DNA of 29,064 nucleotides from CAYSLC01 sp964431545 (GCA_964431545.1 CAYSLC010000043.1:1-29064), one strand, 5' to 3'. Counted from the first letter of the stretch, positions 15,540 to 24,333 are shown. Notes: generated by a model from the letters alone, not told the origin. Translations and numbers: made by a program.

Positions 15540-17156
15540 CTATCCCACGAAGGGGCGCCGGATCACCGTGTCCTTGCGCCAGCGCCCGTCGTCCCGCTCC
15601 GGATAAGCGATGTTGTAATGGAGGCCCCGGCTCTCCTTCCGGTGGGTGGCGCACTTGATGATCAGCTCGGCCACGGTGGCGATGTTGCGCAGCTCCACGA
15701 GATCGGAGACCACCTTGAAGTTCCAGTAGTACTCCTGGATCTCGTTCTGGATGTTCTCGATCCGCCGTCTGGCCCGCGTAAGCCGTTTGTCGGACCGGAC
15801 GATCCCCACGTAGTTCCACATGAACCGCCGGATCTCGTCCCAGTTGTGGGCGACCATGACCAGTTCGTCGCTGTCCGACGTTCCAGCCTCGTCCCACGGC
15901 GGCGGCTGGGGCATGGCCTTGAAGTCCGCCTCCCCCGCATCGTCCATGGCGGCCCTGGCCGCCCGGTGGGCGTACACCAGGGCCTCGATTAGGGAGTTGC
16001 TGGCCAGCCGGTTGGCGCCGTGGAGACCGGTGCAGGCCGTCTCCCCCACGGCGTAGAGCCGCTGAATGTCGGTCCGTCCGCACATGTCCGTGGCGATGCC
16101 CCCGCACATGTAGTGGGCCGCGGGTACCACCGGCACCGGCTCCCGGGTCATGTCGACGCCGAAGGAGAGGCACTTCTCGTAGAGGTTGGGAAACCGCCGC
16201 CGGATGAACCCGGCGTCCTTGTGGCTGATGTCGAGGAAGACGGAGTCATCGCCGCTGCGCTTCATCTCCCGGTCGATGGCCCGGGCCGCCACGTCCCGGC
16301 AGGCCAGGTCCTTCAAGGGGTCGTACTTCTCCATGAAGGGGCGGCCGGCGGCGTCCATGAGGATGCCCCCCTCCCCCCGCACGGCCTCGGAGATGAGGAA
16401 GTTCTTGGCGTCGGGATGGTAGAGGCAGGTGGGGTGGAACTGGACGAACTCCATGTTGGCCACCGTGGCCCCGGCCCGGTACCCCATGGCGATGCCGTCG
16501 CCGGTGGCGATGTCCGGGTTGGAGGTGTAGAGATAGACCTTCCCGGCGCCGCCGGTGGCCAAAAGGGTGATCTCGGCGCGGAAGGCCTTCACCCGATTGG
16601 TCCGCCGGTCGAGGACGTAGGCCCCGCAGCAGTAGTCCTCGTGGGTGGTGGTCACCAGCCCCCTTTTGATGCGGGTGGAGCAGGTGATGAGGTCCACGGC
16701 GATGTGGTTTTCGAAGAGGGTGATCCGGGGATCGGCCCGGACGTGGTCCACCAGCACCCGCTCCACCTCCCGGCCGGTCATGTCCTGGGCGTGGACGATC
16801 CGCTTCTGGGAGTGGCCCCCCTCCCGGCCGAGATCGAGGTCCCCCTCCCGGAGGTTGAACCGGACCCCGAGGTCAACCAGCTCCCGGATCCGTTCCGGCC
16901 CGTTTTTCACCACCATCTCCACCACGTCCCGGTTGCAGAGGCCGTCCCCCGAGGCGAGGGTGTCGGCGATGTGGAGGTCGAAGGAGTCCAGGGACCCGAA
17001 GACCGAGGCGATGCCCCCCTGGGCCAGGGCGGTGTTGCTGTCGGTGATCCCTTCCTTGGTGACCAGGGCCACCTCGCCCTGCGCGGCCAGCTTCATGGCG
17101 GCGGTGAGGCCGGCCACGCCGGAGCCGATCACGAGAAAATCGGCGTTGAAATCCAT
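15540..17156 (-). CDS. nadB: L-aspartate oxidase
   Basis: NadB oxidises L-aspartate to iminoaspartate, the first step of NAD synthesis; in anaerobes fumarate can accept the electrons. The 538-residue flavoprotein has the FAD-binding GSGVAG (11-16), the flavoprotein signature near LAQGGIASVFG and a C-terminal helical domain with RRRIENIQNEIQEYYW. The ATG at 17156 is chosen; a GTG one codon earlier is possible. It starts 13 nt after the SH3 gene. nadA and nadC are not nearby. Confidence 0.95.
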   Translation of the reverse strand: MDFNADFLVIGSGVAGLTAAMKLAAQGEVALVTKEGITDSNTALAQGGIASVFGSLDSFDLHIADTLASGDGLCNRDVVEMVVKNGPERIRELVDLGVRFNLREGDLDLGREGGHSQKRIVHAQDMTGREVERVLVDHVRADPRITLFENHIAVDLITCSTRIKRGLVTTTHEDYCCGAYVLDRRTNRVKAFRAEITLLATGGAGKVYLYTSNPDIATGDGIAMGYRAGATVANMEFVQFHPTCLYHPDAKNFLISEAVRGEGGILMDAAGRPFMEKYDPLKDLACRDVAARAIDREMKRSGDDSVFLDISHKDAGFIRRRFPNLYEKCLSFGVDMTREPVPVVPAAHYMCGGIATDMCGRTDIQRLYAVGETACTGLHGANRLASNSLIEALVYAHRAARAAMDDAGEADFKAMPQPPPWDEAGTSDSDELVMVAHNWDEIRRFMWNYVGIVRSDKRLTRARRRIENIQNEIQEYYWNFKVVSDLVELRNIATVAELIIKCATHRKESRGLHYNIAYPERDDGRWRKDTVIRRPFVG

Positions 17157-17169
17157 CACGGCACGCGGG

Positions 17170-17820
17170 TTAGAGGTAGGAGGTCCGCCGTCGCTGGCGG
17201 CGGGCGCTCCGTCCGAGGAGAAATCCCACGAGGATCACCCCGGCGCCGCTCAGGAACCAGCGGACGCTCCGTCCGTTTTTCAGGGTGCCGAGTTCCTCCT
17301 CCAGGGCGGCGGCCTTCTCCCTCAGCCGCCGGGCTTCGGCCTCGGCTTTCTCATGGGCCGCGCGGACCCGCAGAAAGTCGGCGCAGTCCTCCTTCAGGGC
17401 CTCGTGGGATCGGGAGATCTCCGCCAGTTGCTCTTTCTGGGCCGCCACCTCCCCCTGCAAGGCCTGGTTCTGTTCGTTCAGGGAATCGTTCTCCCCGCTC
17501 AGTTCGGTGACCTGATCCAAAAGTTCCGCCTGTTTCTCCTTGAGAAGGGAGAGTTCCACCTCGTTCGGCGTCTGACGGGTGAGGAACCGGTTGAGCACCC
17601 AGCCGGTCTTGCCGTCCGGCAGGCGGACCTGGGTCCATCCCCCCTCCTCTCTCAGCACCTCGACCTTCTGTCCCGAGGCGATCTCCTGGATCACCTTGTG
17701 GCCGATGCCGGGACCGGTGCGGAAGGTGATCTTGATGACATCATTGACGTACATGGTCTCCCCATGGACCGCGGTCGCCAGGGCGGACAAACAGACGCAG
17801 ACAAACAGGACCTTCTTCAT
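17170..17820 (-). CDS. SH3-domain, coiled-coil membrane protein (TIGR04211-like)
   Basis: This 216-residue protein has a signal peptide (1-20), a bacterial SH3 domain (about 22-80, with RTGPGIGHKVI and GKTGWVLNRFL), a long coiled coil (about 86-180) and a C-terminal membrane segment (about 185-203) followed by Arg-rich residues. The order matches the YgiM/TIGR04211 group of periplasmic SH3 proteins anchored by a C-terminal helix. No enzymatic motif is present. A role in cell-wall contact is only suggested by the SH3 fold. Confidence 0.85.
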   Translation of the reverse strand: MKKVLFVCVCLSALATAVHGETMYVNDVIKITFRTGPGIGHKVIQEIASGQKVEVLREEGGWTQVRLPDGKTGWVLNRFLTRQTPNEVELSLLKEKQAELLDQVTELSGENDSLNEQNQALQGEVAAQKEQLAEISRSHEALKEDCADFLRVRAAHEKAEAEARRLREKAAALEEELGTLKNGRSVRWFLSGAGVILVGFLLGRSARRQRRRTSYL

Positions 17821-17847
17821 ATGACGTTCATCCCCACGCTTAGAGAA

Positions 17848-17876
17848 TTGACATCCGATCGTTTTCCGGGCATAAA
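17848..17876 (+). promoter_or_regulatory. Candidate promoter for the DUF1178 gene
   Basis: A perfect TTGACA (17848-17853) and CATAAA (17871-17876) are spaced 17 bp on the plus strand. The implied leader is about 155 nt. A second perfect TTGACA on the minus strand near 17930 could serve the divergent SH3 gene but lacks a clear -10. Confidence 0.4.
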
Positions 17877-17990
17877 ACTTGCCCTGGGGTCCAAGCCCCC
17901 TAATGTTGTGTGAAAAAAAATGGTATCTGTCAATATCTTCTTCAAAATCGGGTAAAGATTTGATACGTTTTCAACTGGATGGATGAAAAG

Positions 17991-18006
17991 ACCGGCCCAG
18001 GCCGGT
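17991..18006. other. Small perfect hairpin upstream of the DUF1178 gene
   Basis: ACCGGCC and GGCCGGT form a 7-bp stem (the innermost pair must open, giving about a 4-nt loop). Read on the minus strand it is followed by CTTTTC, so it could stop antisense transcription coming from the fabD operon. On the plus strand it would be a leader hairpin. Confidence 0.35.
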
Positions 18007-18039
18007 GCATGATCCAAGAAAAAACCGGATCGGAACCGA

Positions 18040-18453
18040 ATGATTGTATTCGATATGGAGTGCGCCCGGGGCCACACCTTCGAGGGGTGGTTCGACGACA
18101 ATGACAGCTTCGAGGCGCAGCAGCGTCAGGACCTGATCAGCTGCCCGGTGTGCGGGGAGACCGAGGTGTCCAAGGTGCCGACGCCCTTCGCCATCAAGCG
18201 GACGGTCCCATCCGCTCCGCCATCCCCGGAGGATGTGGAGAAGCTCGGCCGGAAGATTTCCGATTTCATGGAGAAGAACTTCGACAACGTGGGCTCCGAT
18301 TTCGCCAAGGAGGCGCTGAAGATGCACTACGGCGTCACCGAGACCCGGAACATCCGGGGGGTGAGCACCGAGATGGAGGAGAAGACCCTGCGGGACGAGG
18401 GCGTCGAGTTCTTCAAGCTCCCCGTCCCTTCCCGATCGGAGCCCGATTCATAG
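18040..18453 (+). CDS. DUF1178-family protein
   Basis: This 137-residue protein begins MIVFDMECARGHTFEGWF, the hallmark start of DUF1178. Two Cys/His pairs are visible: C8 with H12, and C35 with C38 in SCPVCGE, which resembles a small zinc site. The middle is charged and helical. The family's function is not known to me. It lies alone on the plus strand between divergent and convergent neighbours. Confidence 0.88.
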   Translation: MIVFDMECARGHTFEGWFDDNDSFEAQQRQDLISCPVCGETEVSKVPTPFAIKRTVPSAPPSPEDVEKLGRKISDFMEKNFDNVGSDFAKEALKMHYGVTETRNIRGVSTEMEEKTLRDEGVEFFKLPVPSRSEPDS

Positions 18454-18476
18454 ACGGCCCGATTCCCCCGGGCGTC
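18453..18476. terminator. Weak hairpin between the convergent DUF1178 and fabD ends
   Basis: GAC-G-GCCCG pairs with CGGGC-GTC (one bulged base) in the 21-bp gap between two converging stop codons. It lacks a T-tract on either side, so it is at best a weak two-way terminator. Confidence 0.3.
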
Positions 18477-19413
18477 ATCCCAGCTCCGATACAAACCCCT
18501 CCAGGCTCTTTCGGTCATTGAGGGCGAGGACCTTCCCCGGGTACCCCTTGGGGAGGGCCTTTCTGGCCAGCCCGGCCAGCACCTTGCCCGGCCCCACCTC
18601 CGCGAAGACCTCCACCCCCGCCTCCAGGAGCCGCACCATGGTCTCATGCCACCGAACCGGACTGCAGAGCTGCCGGGCCATGAGGGTCCGGATCCGCTCT
18701 CCGTCGCCGGCGGTCTCGGCGGTCACGTTGTGGATCACCGGCAGACGGGGATCGTGGAAGGGGACCGATCCGAGATCCTCGGTGAAGTCGGCCTCGGCCC
18801 CCTTCATGAGGGGGCTGTGCCAGGCGCCGCTCACCTTGAGGGGGATCGCCTTGGCCTTCCGTTCCGCGGCCATGGCCGAGGCGCGCGCCACCGCCTCCGG
18901 CTCCCCCGTGATCACGATCTGGGTCTCGCTGTTGTGGTTGGCCACCGAGACCTCCCCGGCGGACCGGGCCTCGGCCGTCAGCGCCGCCACCTCGGCCATG
19001 GAGAGCCCCACTATCGCCGCCATGGCCCCCGCCCGTTTCCCGGCCTCCCGGTGCATGAGCCGACCCCGCTGAAAGACCAGCCGGAGGGCGTCCGCCGGGG
19101 TGAGGATCCCGCCGGCCACCAGGGCCCCGTACTCCCCGAGGCTGTGGCCGGCGGCGAAATCCGGCGTGACGCCGGCCTCCCGGAGCACCGAGAGGCAGGC
19201 CAGATTGACGGCGGTGACCGCCGGCTGGAGATTGACCGTCCGGGTCAGCTCCTCCAGGGGGCCGTCGAAACAGAGCGACCGGATGGGGAGCCCCGACACC
19301 GCCTCGGCGGTGTCGAAGATCTCCCGGACCGCCGGGTACGCCTCGTGGATATCTTTTCCCATGCCCACGGACTGGGAACCTTGACCGGGAAACAGAAACG
19401 CGATCTTCGCCAA
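18475..19413 (-). CDS. fabD: Malonyl-CoA-ACP transacylase
   Basis: FabD loads malonyl groups onto acyl carrier protein for fatty acid synthesis. The GQGSQ motif is near the N-terminus, the active-site Ser is S91 in GHSLGEYG, and the catalytic His is H199 in GAWHSPLM. The start is placed at TTG 19413: GGAGGTGA lies 5 nt upstream, it begins one base after the hemA stop, and it gives 312 residues, the usual length. The frame extends to 19503 inside hemA, but that would add an unrelated Pro-rich tail. Other fab genes are not present, so it is probably expressed with the tetrapyrrole operon. Confidence 0.93.
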   Translation of the reverse strand: MAKIAFLFPGQGSQSVGMGKDIHEAYPAVREIFDTAEAVSGLPIRSLCFDGPLEELTRTVNLQPAVTAVNLACLSVLREAGVTPDFAAGHSLGEYGALVAGGILTPADALRLVFQRGRLMHREAGKRAGAMAAIVGLSMAEVAALTAEARSAGEVSVANHNSETQIVITGEPEAVARASAMAAERKAKAIPLKVSGAWHSPLMKGAEADFTEDLGSVPFHDPRLPVIHNVTAETAGDGERIRTLMARQLCSPVRWHETMVRLLEAGVEVFAEVGPGKVLAGLARKALPKGYPGKVLALNDRKSLEGFVSELG

Positions 19414-19414
19414 C

Positions 19415-20764
19415 TCAGTCACCTCCATCGGTGGGTCGGTCGACGGCGCCGCCGGAACCGTGGGGGGAGGGGCGGGCATCCCCCGGGATCTCCGGCGTCC
19501 CATCGAGGTTGAACAGCTTCCGGGCCATGTCCAGGTGGAGGGCCTTGTCCCCCCGGAGGCCGTTGTTCTTCAGAAAGAGGGTGGGGTCATGGAGCACCTT
19601 GTTGATCATCGCCTGGGTCATCCGGGAGATGGCGGCGTGGTCCTCCTCGGTGAAGTGGGGGAGGCCCCCGAGCGTCTTCTTCATCTCGTTTTCGGCGATG
19701 GCCGCAAGCTTCCGCCGGAGGGCCACGATGGTGGGGACCACGTCGAGGCTCTCGTACCATTTCCGGAAGCTGATCACCGCCTCCTCGATGATCCGTTCCG
19801 CCTTGACCGCCTCCCGCCGGCGGTCCTCGACGTTCTCGTCCACCACCCCCTTGAGGTCGTCGATGTCGTAAACATAGGCATTGTTGACCCGGTTGATGCG
19901 CGGATCGATGTCCCGGGGCACCGCGATGTCGATGAAAAAGAGCGGCCGGTTTCTCCGGCGCCGCATGACCCCCTTGACCTGGTCCCGCTGGATCACGAAC
20001 CCCGACGCGCCGGTGGAGCTGATGATGATGTCCGCCTCCCCGAGCTGATCGGGGATCTCGTCGAAATGGATCGCCTTTCCCCGGAATCGCTGGGCCAGCA
20101 AAAGCCCCCGCTCGAAGGTCCGGTTGGCCACGAAGACCTGGGCCACGCGGTTTCGGAGAAGATGCTCCACGGCCAGCTCCGCCATCTCCCCGGCGCCGAT
20201 GAGCAGGACCTTCTTCCCCTCCAGGGAGCCGAAGATCTTGCGGGCCAGCTCGATGGCCGCATAGCTGATGGAGACCGCGTGGTCCCCGATGCCGGTCTCG
20301 CTCCGGACCCGCTTGGCCACGAAAAAGGTTTTGTGGAGCAGGCGGTTGAGGATCACCCCGGAGGACCGCTTCCGGATGGCCGTCCGGTAGGCATCCTTGA
20401 TCTGGCCGAGGATCTGGGGTTCGCCCACCACCATGGAGTCGAGGCTCGACGCCACCCGGAAGATGTGGCGCACGGCCTCGTCCCCTTCCAGGCGGTAGAG
20501 GGCCTCGTCGAACCGGTCCACGGGGATGTGCTTGAACCGGGCGATGAAGCCCTTGGCGGCGGACACGGCCGCCTCCCGCCGGTCGGTGGTCAGGAGGATC
20601 TCCACCCGGTTGCAGGTGGAGATCAGCACCGATTCGGTGATGTCCGGGTGGGCCTGGAGGGCCCCCACCGCCAGGTCGGTCTCGGCCGGGGAGAAGGCGA
20701 TGCACTCCCGCAGCTCCACCGGCGCGGTCTTGTGGTTCAATCCGATTAGAACGATATCTCGCAT
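19415..20764 (-). CDS. hemA: Glutamyl-tRNA reductase
   Basis: HemA reduces glutamyl-tRNA to glutamate-1-semialdehyde, the committed step of C5-pathway tetrapyrrole synthesis. The 449-residue protein has the catalytic Cys in STCNRVE (C51), the NADPH-binding GAGEMAELA strand (about 190-199) and a C-terminal dimerisation helix bundle. The C-terminal 25 residues are an unconserved Pro/Gly-rich tail. It follows the ccsA-like gene by 37 nt. Confidence 0.96.
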   Translation of the reverse strand: MRDIVLIGLNHKTAPVELRECIAFSPAETDLAVGALQAHPDITESVLISTCNRVEILLTTDRREAAVSAAKGFIARFKHIPVDRFDEALYRLEGDEAVRHIFRVASSLDSMVVGEPQILGQIKDAYRTAIRKRSSGVILNRLLHKTFFVAKRVRSETGIGDHAVSISYAAIELARKIFGSLEGKKVLLIGAGEMAELAVEHLLRNRVAQVFVANRTFERGLLLAQRFRGKAIHFDEIPDQLGEADIIISSTGASGFVIQRDQVKGVMRRRRNRPLFFIDIAVPRDIDPRINRVNNAYVYDIDDLKGVVDENVEDRRREAVKAERIIEEAVISFRKWYESLDVVPTIVALRRKLAAIAENEMKKTLGGLPHFTEEDHAAISRMTQAMINKVLHDPTLFLKNNGLRGDKALHLDMARKLFNLDGTPEIPGDARPSPHGSGGAVDRPTDGGD

Positions 20765-20801
20765 GGATAAAACATCGATAACGGCCCGGCGGCCGGCCGC
20801 G

Positions 20802-21623
20802 TCACCACCGGGTGAAGGGTCGATGGTGTCCCTCCATGAGGAAGTTGACCCCGAGAAAGGTGAAGAGCAGCACGCCGAAGCCGATGATGGACATGATGGC
20901 GGCCTTCCGGCCGCGCCACCCCACCGTCAGCCGCTCGTGGAGGAGGGCGGCGTAGAAGAGCCACATGATGAAGGCCCAGACCTCCTTGGGATCCCAGCCC
21001 CAGAACCGGCCCCAGACGATCTTCGCATAGACGAAGCCGCTGATCAATCCCACGGTGAGGGCGGTGAACCCCACCACGATGCAGGCGTAGCCGGTGGTGT
21101 CCAGCAGATCGAGGGAGGGGAGCCGGCGGAAGAAAAAGCCCGGGCTCTTGGTCTTGATGGCGTTCTCCTGAAGCAGGTAGAGGACGCCGACGCCGCAGGC
21201 CAGGGCGAAGGCCGCGTTTCCGATGAAGATCACCACCACGTGGAAGATGATCCAGAAGTTGTTGAAGATGATGGCCACCTGGGCCGGCTCCCGGGGCAGG
21301 GGGGAGGCGATCCCCATGAGAACGGCCGCCAGGGGGGCCGCAAAGGTTCCGAGCACCCGGAGGTTGAACCGATGGTGGACCACCAGAAAGACCCCGGCGA
21401 CGGTCCAGGCGGCCAGGGAGAGGGTCTCCCGGAGGTTGCCCACGGGAAACCGGCCGGTCCCGGCGAACCCCAGCAGGATCAGGGCCGTATGGCAGGCAAA
21501 CCCGGCCGCGATGAGGATCAGTCCCCACCGGTGGAACGGTTTTTTCTGGGTAAAGAGGTAGGCGAGGTAGGCGCCCGTGCTCGACAGGTAGAGGAGGATG
21601 GAGAGGAAGAGGAGAATTTCCAT
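20802..21623 (-). CDS. ccsA: CcsA/HemX-like cytochrome c biogenesis protein
   Basis: This 273-residue, multi-spanning membrane protein (about eight helices) has the tryptophan-rich WGWDPKE motif (208-214) of the CcsA/CcmF haem-handling family, plus conserved His in or near helices (H45, H128 and H229). CcsA with CcsB (ResB) delivers haem for cytochrome c assembly. No ccsB is adjacent. A gene of this kind directly upstream of hemA is often called hemX. The sequence alone does not decide between a haem exporter role and HemA regulation. Confidence 0.87.
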   Translation of the reverse strand: MEILLFLSILLYLSSTGAYLAYLFTQKKPFHRWGLILIAAGFACHTALILLGFAGTGRFPVGNLRETLSLAAWTVAGVFLVVHHRFNLRVLGTFAAPLAAVLMGIASPLPREPAQVAIIFNNFWIIFHVVVIFIGNAAFALACGVGVLYLLQENAIKTKSPGFFFRRLPSLDLLDTTGYACIVVGFTALTVGLISGFVYAKIVWGRFWGWDPKEVWAFIMWLFYAALLHERLTVGWRGRKAAIMSIIGFGVLLFTFLGVNFLMEGHHRPFTRW

Positions 21624-21633
21624 GGCGACCGGT

Positions 21634-22311
21634 TCAGGAATGCGTTTCGGTTTCCGTCCGCGTCAGTTCGGCGCGGGTGAAGCCGGGCCCCAGCACCGCG
21701 GCCAGGAGGCGGTCGATCCCCGCCTCGTCCCCCCGGCGGATCAGGTCCACGAGGCCCCCGTCGATGAGCCCCTCGAAGAGCGGCTTGTGGGCCTCGGGGG
21801 CGTGGGCCTCGGCCAGAAGCCGCTTCCGGACGGCGCCCATGAGGTCGAGGAACCGTTCATATTCGGGCCCGAACTGCTTTTCCAGGTCCCTCCGGAGCCG
21901 CTTGGCAAAGGCGGGGCTGCGGCCCGAGGTGGAGACGGCGATCAGGAGATCCCCCCGGCGGACCACGGCCGGCAGGATGAAGTTGCAGATCTCCGGCCGG
22001 TCGGCGATGTTGCAGAGCTTCCCGGCTTGCGCCGCGTCGGCGTGGACCCGTCGGTTGAGGGCCTCGTCGTCGGTCGCCCCGATCACCAGGAACATCCCGT
22101 CGAGATCGGCGGAGAGGTAGGGGCGGTCGCGCCATTCCACCCCCCCGGACCGGGCCAGTTCCGCCAGCTCGTCGGTGACCGCCGGGCTCACCACGGCGAC
22201 CCGGGCCCCGCACGCCAGCAGGGACTTGACCTTCCGGGCGCCCACGTTGCCGCCCCCCACCACGAGGCAGCGGCGCCCGGAGATGTCGAGGTTGACGGGG
22301 AAGTACCTCAT
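21634..22311 (-). CDS. Precorrin-2 dehydrogenase / sirohydrochlorin ferrochelatase (Met8, CysG N-terminal type)
   Basis: This 225-residue protein corresponds to the N-terminal half of CysG. It has a Rossmann fold with CLVVGGGNVGARKV (15-28), then GATDDEALN and the VSTSGRSPAFAKRLR motif. It oxidises precorrin-2 with NAD and may insert iron to give siroheme. The C-terminal methyltransferase of CysG is absent, as expected for the two-protein system. Siroheme is needed for sulfite and nitrite reductases, which would fit a sulfur-metabolising anaerobe. It overlaps the upstream hydrolase by 4 bp (ATGA). Confidence 0.92.
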   Translation of the reverse strand: MRYFPVNLDISGRRCLVVGGGNVGARKVKSLLACGARVAVVSPAVTDELAELARSGGVEWRDRPYLSADLDGMFLVIGATDDEALNRRVHADAAQAGKLCNIADRPEICNFILPAVVRRGDLLIAVSTSGRSPAFAKRLRRDLEKQFGPEYERFLDLMGAVRKRLLAEAHAPEAHKPLFEGLIDGGLVDLIRRGDEAGIDRLLAAVLGPGFTRAELTRTETETHS

Positions 22312-23096
22312 CCCACCTCGAACCGCATGAGGTCCCGGGCCAGATCGAGGGGACCGTCATAGCTCTTTCGGCACTGCCCCACGATGTCGGCGGCGTCGCA
22401 CTCGGGGTAGAAATGGGTCAGCACCAGCTTCCGCACACCGGCCCGGCGGGCGATCTCCCCCGCAAGGGAAGGGGTGAGGTGTCCGTCCACTTTCAGGTCG
22501 TCGGGGGTGGCGCATTCGCAGATGAAGAGATCGGCGTCCCCGGCGATCTCCACCAGGTTGTCGCACATGTCGGTATCCCCCGAATAGACCACGCAGGCCC
22601 CGTTGGGGCCGGTGACCCGGTAGGCGATGCTCTGGTCGGTGTGCTCCACCGGAAGGGAACGGACCGAGAATCCCAGGAACCGGCCGCTGTCCGGCCCCCG
22701 GCCGTCGAGTTCCACCAGGTTGACGCGCCCCTGTCCCAGATCGATCCACTGGCCGTAGACCGCCTCCAGACGGCGGTGGAAATCGGCGAATCCCGTCGCT
22801 CCCACCAGGGTGAGGGGCTCTTTCCGCCGGTCCGGGTCCGGATATTTGTTGGAGAAGAGGAACGAAGCCAGCTCCCCGCTGTGGTCGGGGTGGAGGTGGC
22901 TGAAGAAGACGTATCCCACGTCGAATACGGTGATCCCCGCCTCCAGAAGGCGGCGCATGGTGCCCGCGCCGCAGTCGAACAGGAGCTTCGCCCCGCCCGT
23001 CTCCATCAGGACCGAGCAGGTGCTCCGGGTGAGGGAGGGGGCGCAGGTCCCCGAGCCGAGGATGGTGACCGCGATGTCCGGTTGGGTGAGGGCCAT
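22308..23096 (-). CDS. Metallo-beta-lactamase-fold hydrolase (RNase Z-like)
   Basis: This 262-residue protein has the metal motif HLHPDH (67-72) and an N-terminal ILGSGTCAPSLTRS strand like RNase Z and arylsulfatase-type MBL proteins, then YSGDTD for the bridging Asp and a C-terminal LTHFYPE His. It lacks the long exosite arm of tRNase Z, so a tRNA-maturation role is uncertain. It overlaps the siroheme gene and follows the DHH gene by 15 nt. Confidence 0.87.
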   Translation of the reverse strand: MALTQPDIAVTILGSGTCAPSLTRSTCSVLMETGGAKLLFDCGAGTMRRLLEAGITVFDVGYVFFSHLHPDHSGELASFLFSNKYPDPDRRKEPLTLVGATGFADFHRRLEAVYGQWIDLGQGRVNLVELDGRGPDSGRFLGFSVRSLPVEHTDQSIAYRVTGPNGACVVYSGDTDMCDNLVEIAGDADLFICECATPDDLKVDGHLTPSLAGEIARRAGVRKLVLTHFYPECDAADIVGQCRKSYDGPLDLARDLMRFEVG

Positions 23097-23111
23097 TCGC
23101 CTATGGGGGGA

Positions 23112-24140
23112 TCAGTCCCGGATCCCCACGACCTCCTTTTTGAATTGGGCGTTCGATTTGGGCTGTTTCTTCTCGATCCGATCGATGATCCACTGGGAGA
23201 GCCCCTTTTCATCCCACGGCTCCGTCACCTTCCCCAGTTCCGCCACGGGGATCTCGGCCCGGGCCATGCTCTTGTGGCCGCCGGCCGAGCCGAACTGGTC
23301 GAAGCTCTGGCGGGCCACCCGGCCGGCGTTCTTCCGGATGCCGTCGTTGCGGAAGATGATAATGAGCCGGTCTTCGTGGATCCCCGAGATGATGCTCCAT
23401 TTCACGGGGTTGACCCGCATGAAGAAGTCGGCCACCAGCACGCAGACATCGGGGTTGAGCACCGTGCCGAGGTGGACGAAGGCCCGGCCCTTGCGCATGC
23501 ACAGGTTCTGGAGCGCCCGGCTGAAGTACTTCAGGAAATCGAGGCGGAGGTCCGCCTGCTCGATCTTCCGGGCCAGGTGGGGGTTGGCGTGTTTGAAAAG
23601 GAACTGAAAGGCCTTGACGTCCTCCATCAGCGCCTGGCGCTCGAAGTCGCTGGTGTCGGTCTTGATGGCGATGAACAGGCCGGTGGCCAGCTTGACCGAC
23701 GGCTTGATCCTGGCCGATCGGAGGTACTCGGTCAGGATGGTGGCCGTGGCCCCGTAATCGGGCCGGATATCGGAATAGGCGGCCTTGGATCCCCCCATGG
23801 GGTGGTGATCGATGATCACGTCGAAGGTGAAGTCGGAGAACGCTTCGTTATGGTCCGGCTGGGAATCGACCATCACGCAACGGTCGAAGCGCCCCTTGTC
23901 GATCTTGTCCACATGGATCAGGTTGACCCCCAGCAGGCGGACCATGGCGATATTGTCCGGGCGTTTGATGGTGTTGATGTGCGAGAGGGTGACGCCGGCC
24001 GCCTTGCGCCACAGCAGCCGTTTGACGGCCATGGCGCTGGCGATGGCGTCCGGATCGGCGTTGATCACCACCAGCACCTGATCGTTTCCGGAAAACCGGC
24101 CGTAGAACCGACGCAGCCGTTCAGTCCCCGAGAGTGTCAT
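23112..24140 (-). CDS. DHH-family phosphoesterase
   Basis: This 342-residue protein has a DHH domain with DADP-like motif I (NADPDAIAS, 27-35), motif II VDSQPDHN (91-98) and the name-giving DHH at 111-113, and a DHHA1-type C-terminal GSAGGHKSMA. It resembles NrnA-like nucleases and phosphatases that release mononucleotides. The motif I His found in NrnA (HxxPDxDA) is replaced: V25 occupies its place, while D29 and D31 remain. The ATG at 24140 is chosen because the frame's earlier ATG at 24206 lies inside the predicted promoter. Confidence 0.88.
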   Translation of the reverse strand: MTLSGTERLRRFYGRFSGNDQVLVVINADPDAIASAMAVKRLLWRKAAGVTLSHINTIKRPDNIAMVRLLGVNLIHVDKIDKGRFDRCVMVDSQPDHNEAFSDFTFDVIIDHHPMGGSKAAYSDIRPDYGATATILTEYLRSARIKPSVKLATGLFIAIKTDTSDFERQALMEDVKAFQFLFKHANPHLARKIEQADLRLDFLKYFSRALQNLCMRKGRAFVHLGTVLNPDVCVLVADFFMRVNPVKWSIISGIHEDRLIIIFRNDGIRKNAGRVARQSFDQFGSAGGHKSMARAEIPVAELGKVTEPWDEKGLSQWIIDRIEKKQPKSNAQFKKEVVGIRD

Positions 24141-24184
24141 AGAAAATCCGTCGTTCCAATAGCCTTTCGTTGCACAAAAATTTA

Positions 24185-24213
24185 ATAATACGACGGGAAA
24201 CCTCATAATTCAA
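24185..24213 (-). promoter_or_regulatory. Promoter candidate for the DHH-to-fabD operon
   Basis: On the minus strand TTGAAT (24208-24213) and TATTAT (24185-24190) are spaced 17 bp. It is the best -10 match in the window and lies about 45 bp upstream of the chosen DHH start. Six genes follow with gaps of at most 37 bp. Confidence 0.65.
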
Positions 24214-24304
24214 ACACTTTTTTCCGGTTCACCGGGCTTCCCGCCTTGCCACGGCCTTACCGGAATCCGGGCTCCCGCCGAAACGATCCGCTGAAACTAT
24301 CCGC

Positions 24305-24333
24305 TTGACAGGGATGGGTTCATCTGGTACCAA
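24305..24333 (+). promoter_or_regulatory. Candidate promoter for the F0 operon
   Basis: A perfect TTGACA (24305-24310) and a weak TACCAA (24328-24333) are spaced 17 bp, about 75 bp upstream of the first F0-operon gene. Confidence 0.45.

Noticed and set aside
16020..17510. 496-codon plus-strand open frame opposite nadB
   Set aside because: It has long runs of Gly, Val, Pro and His with no recognisable motif; nadB is unambiguous.
19460..20749. 429-codon plus-strand open frame opposite hemA
   Set aside because: It is the antisense of a clear hemA, and its composition is typical of a shadow frame.
22413..24185. 590-codon plus-strand open frame opposite the MBL and DHH genes
   Set aside because: It spans two real genes on the other strand and has shadow-type composition, with no promoter or ribosome binding site of its own.
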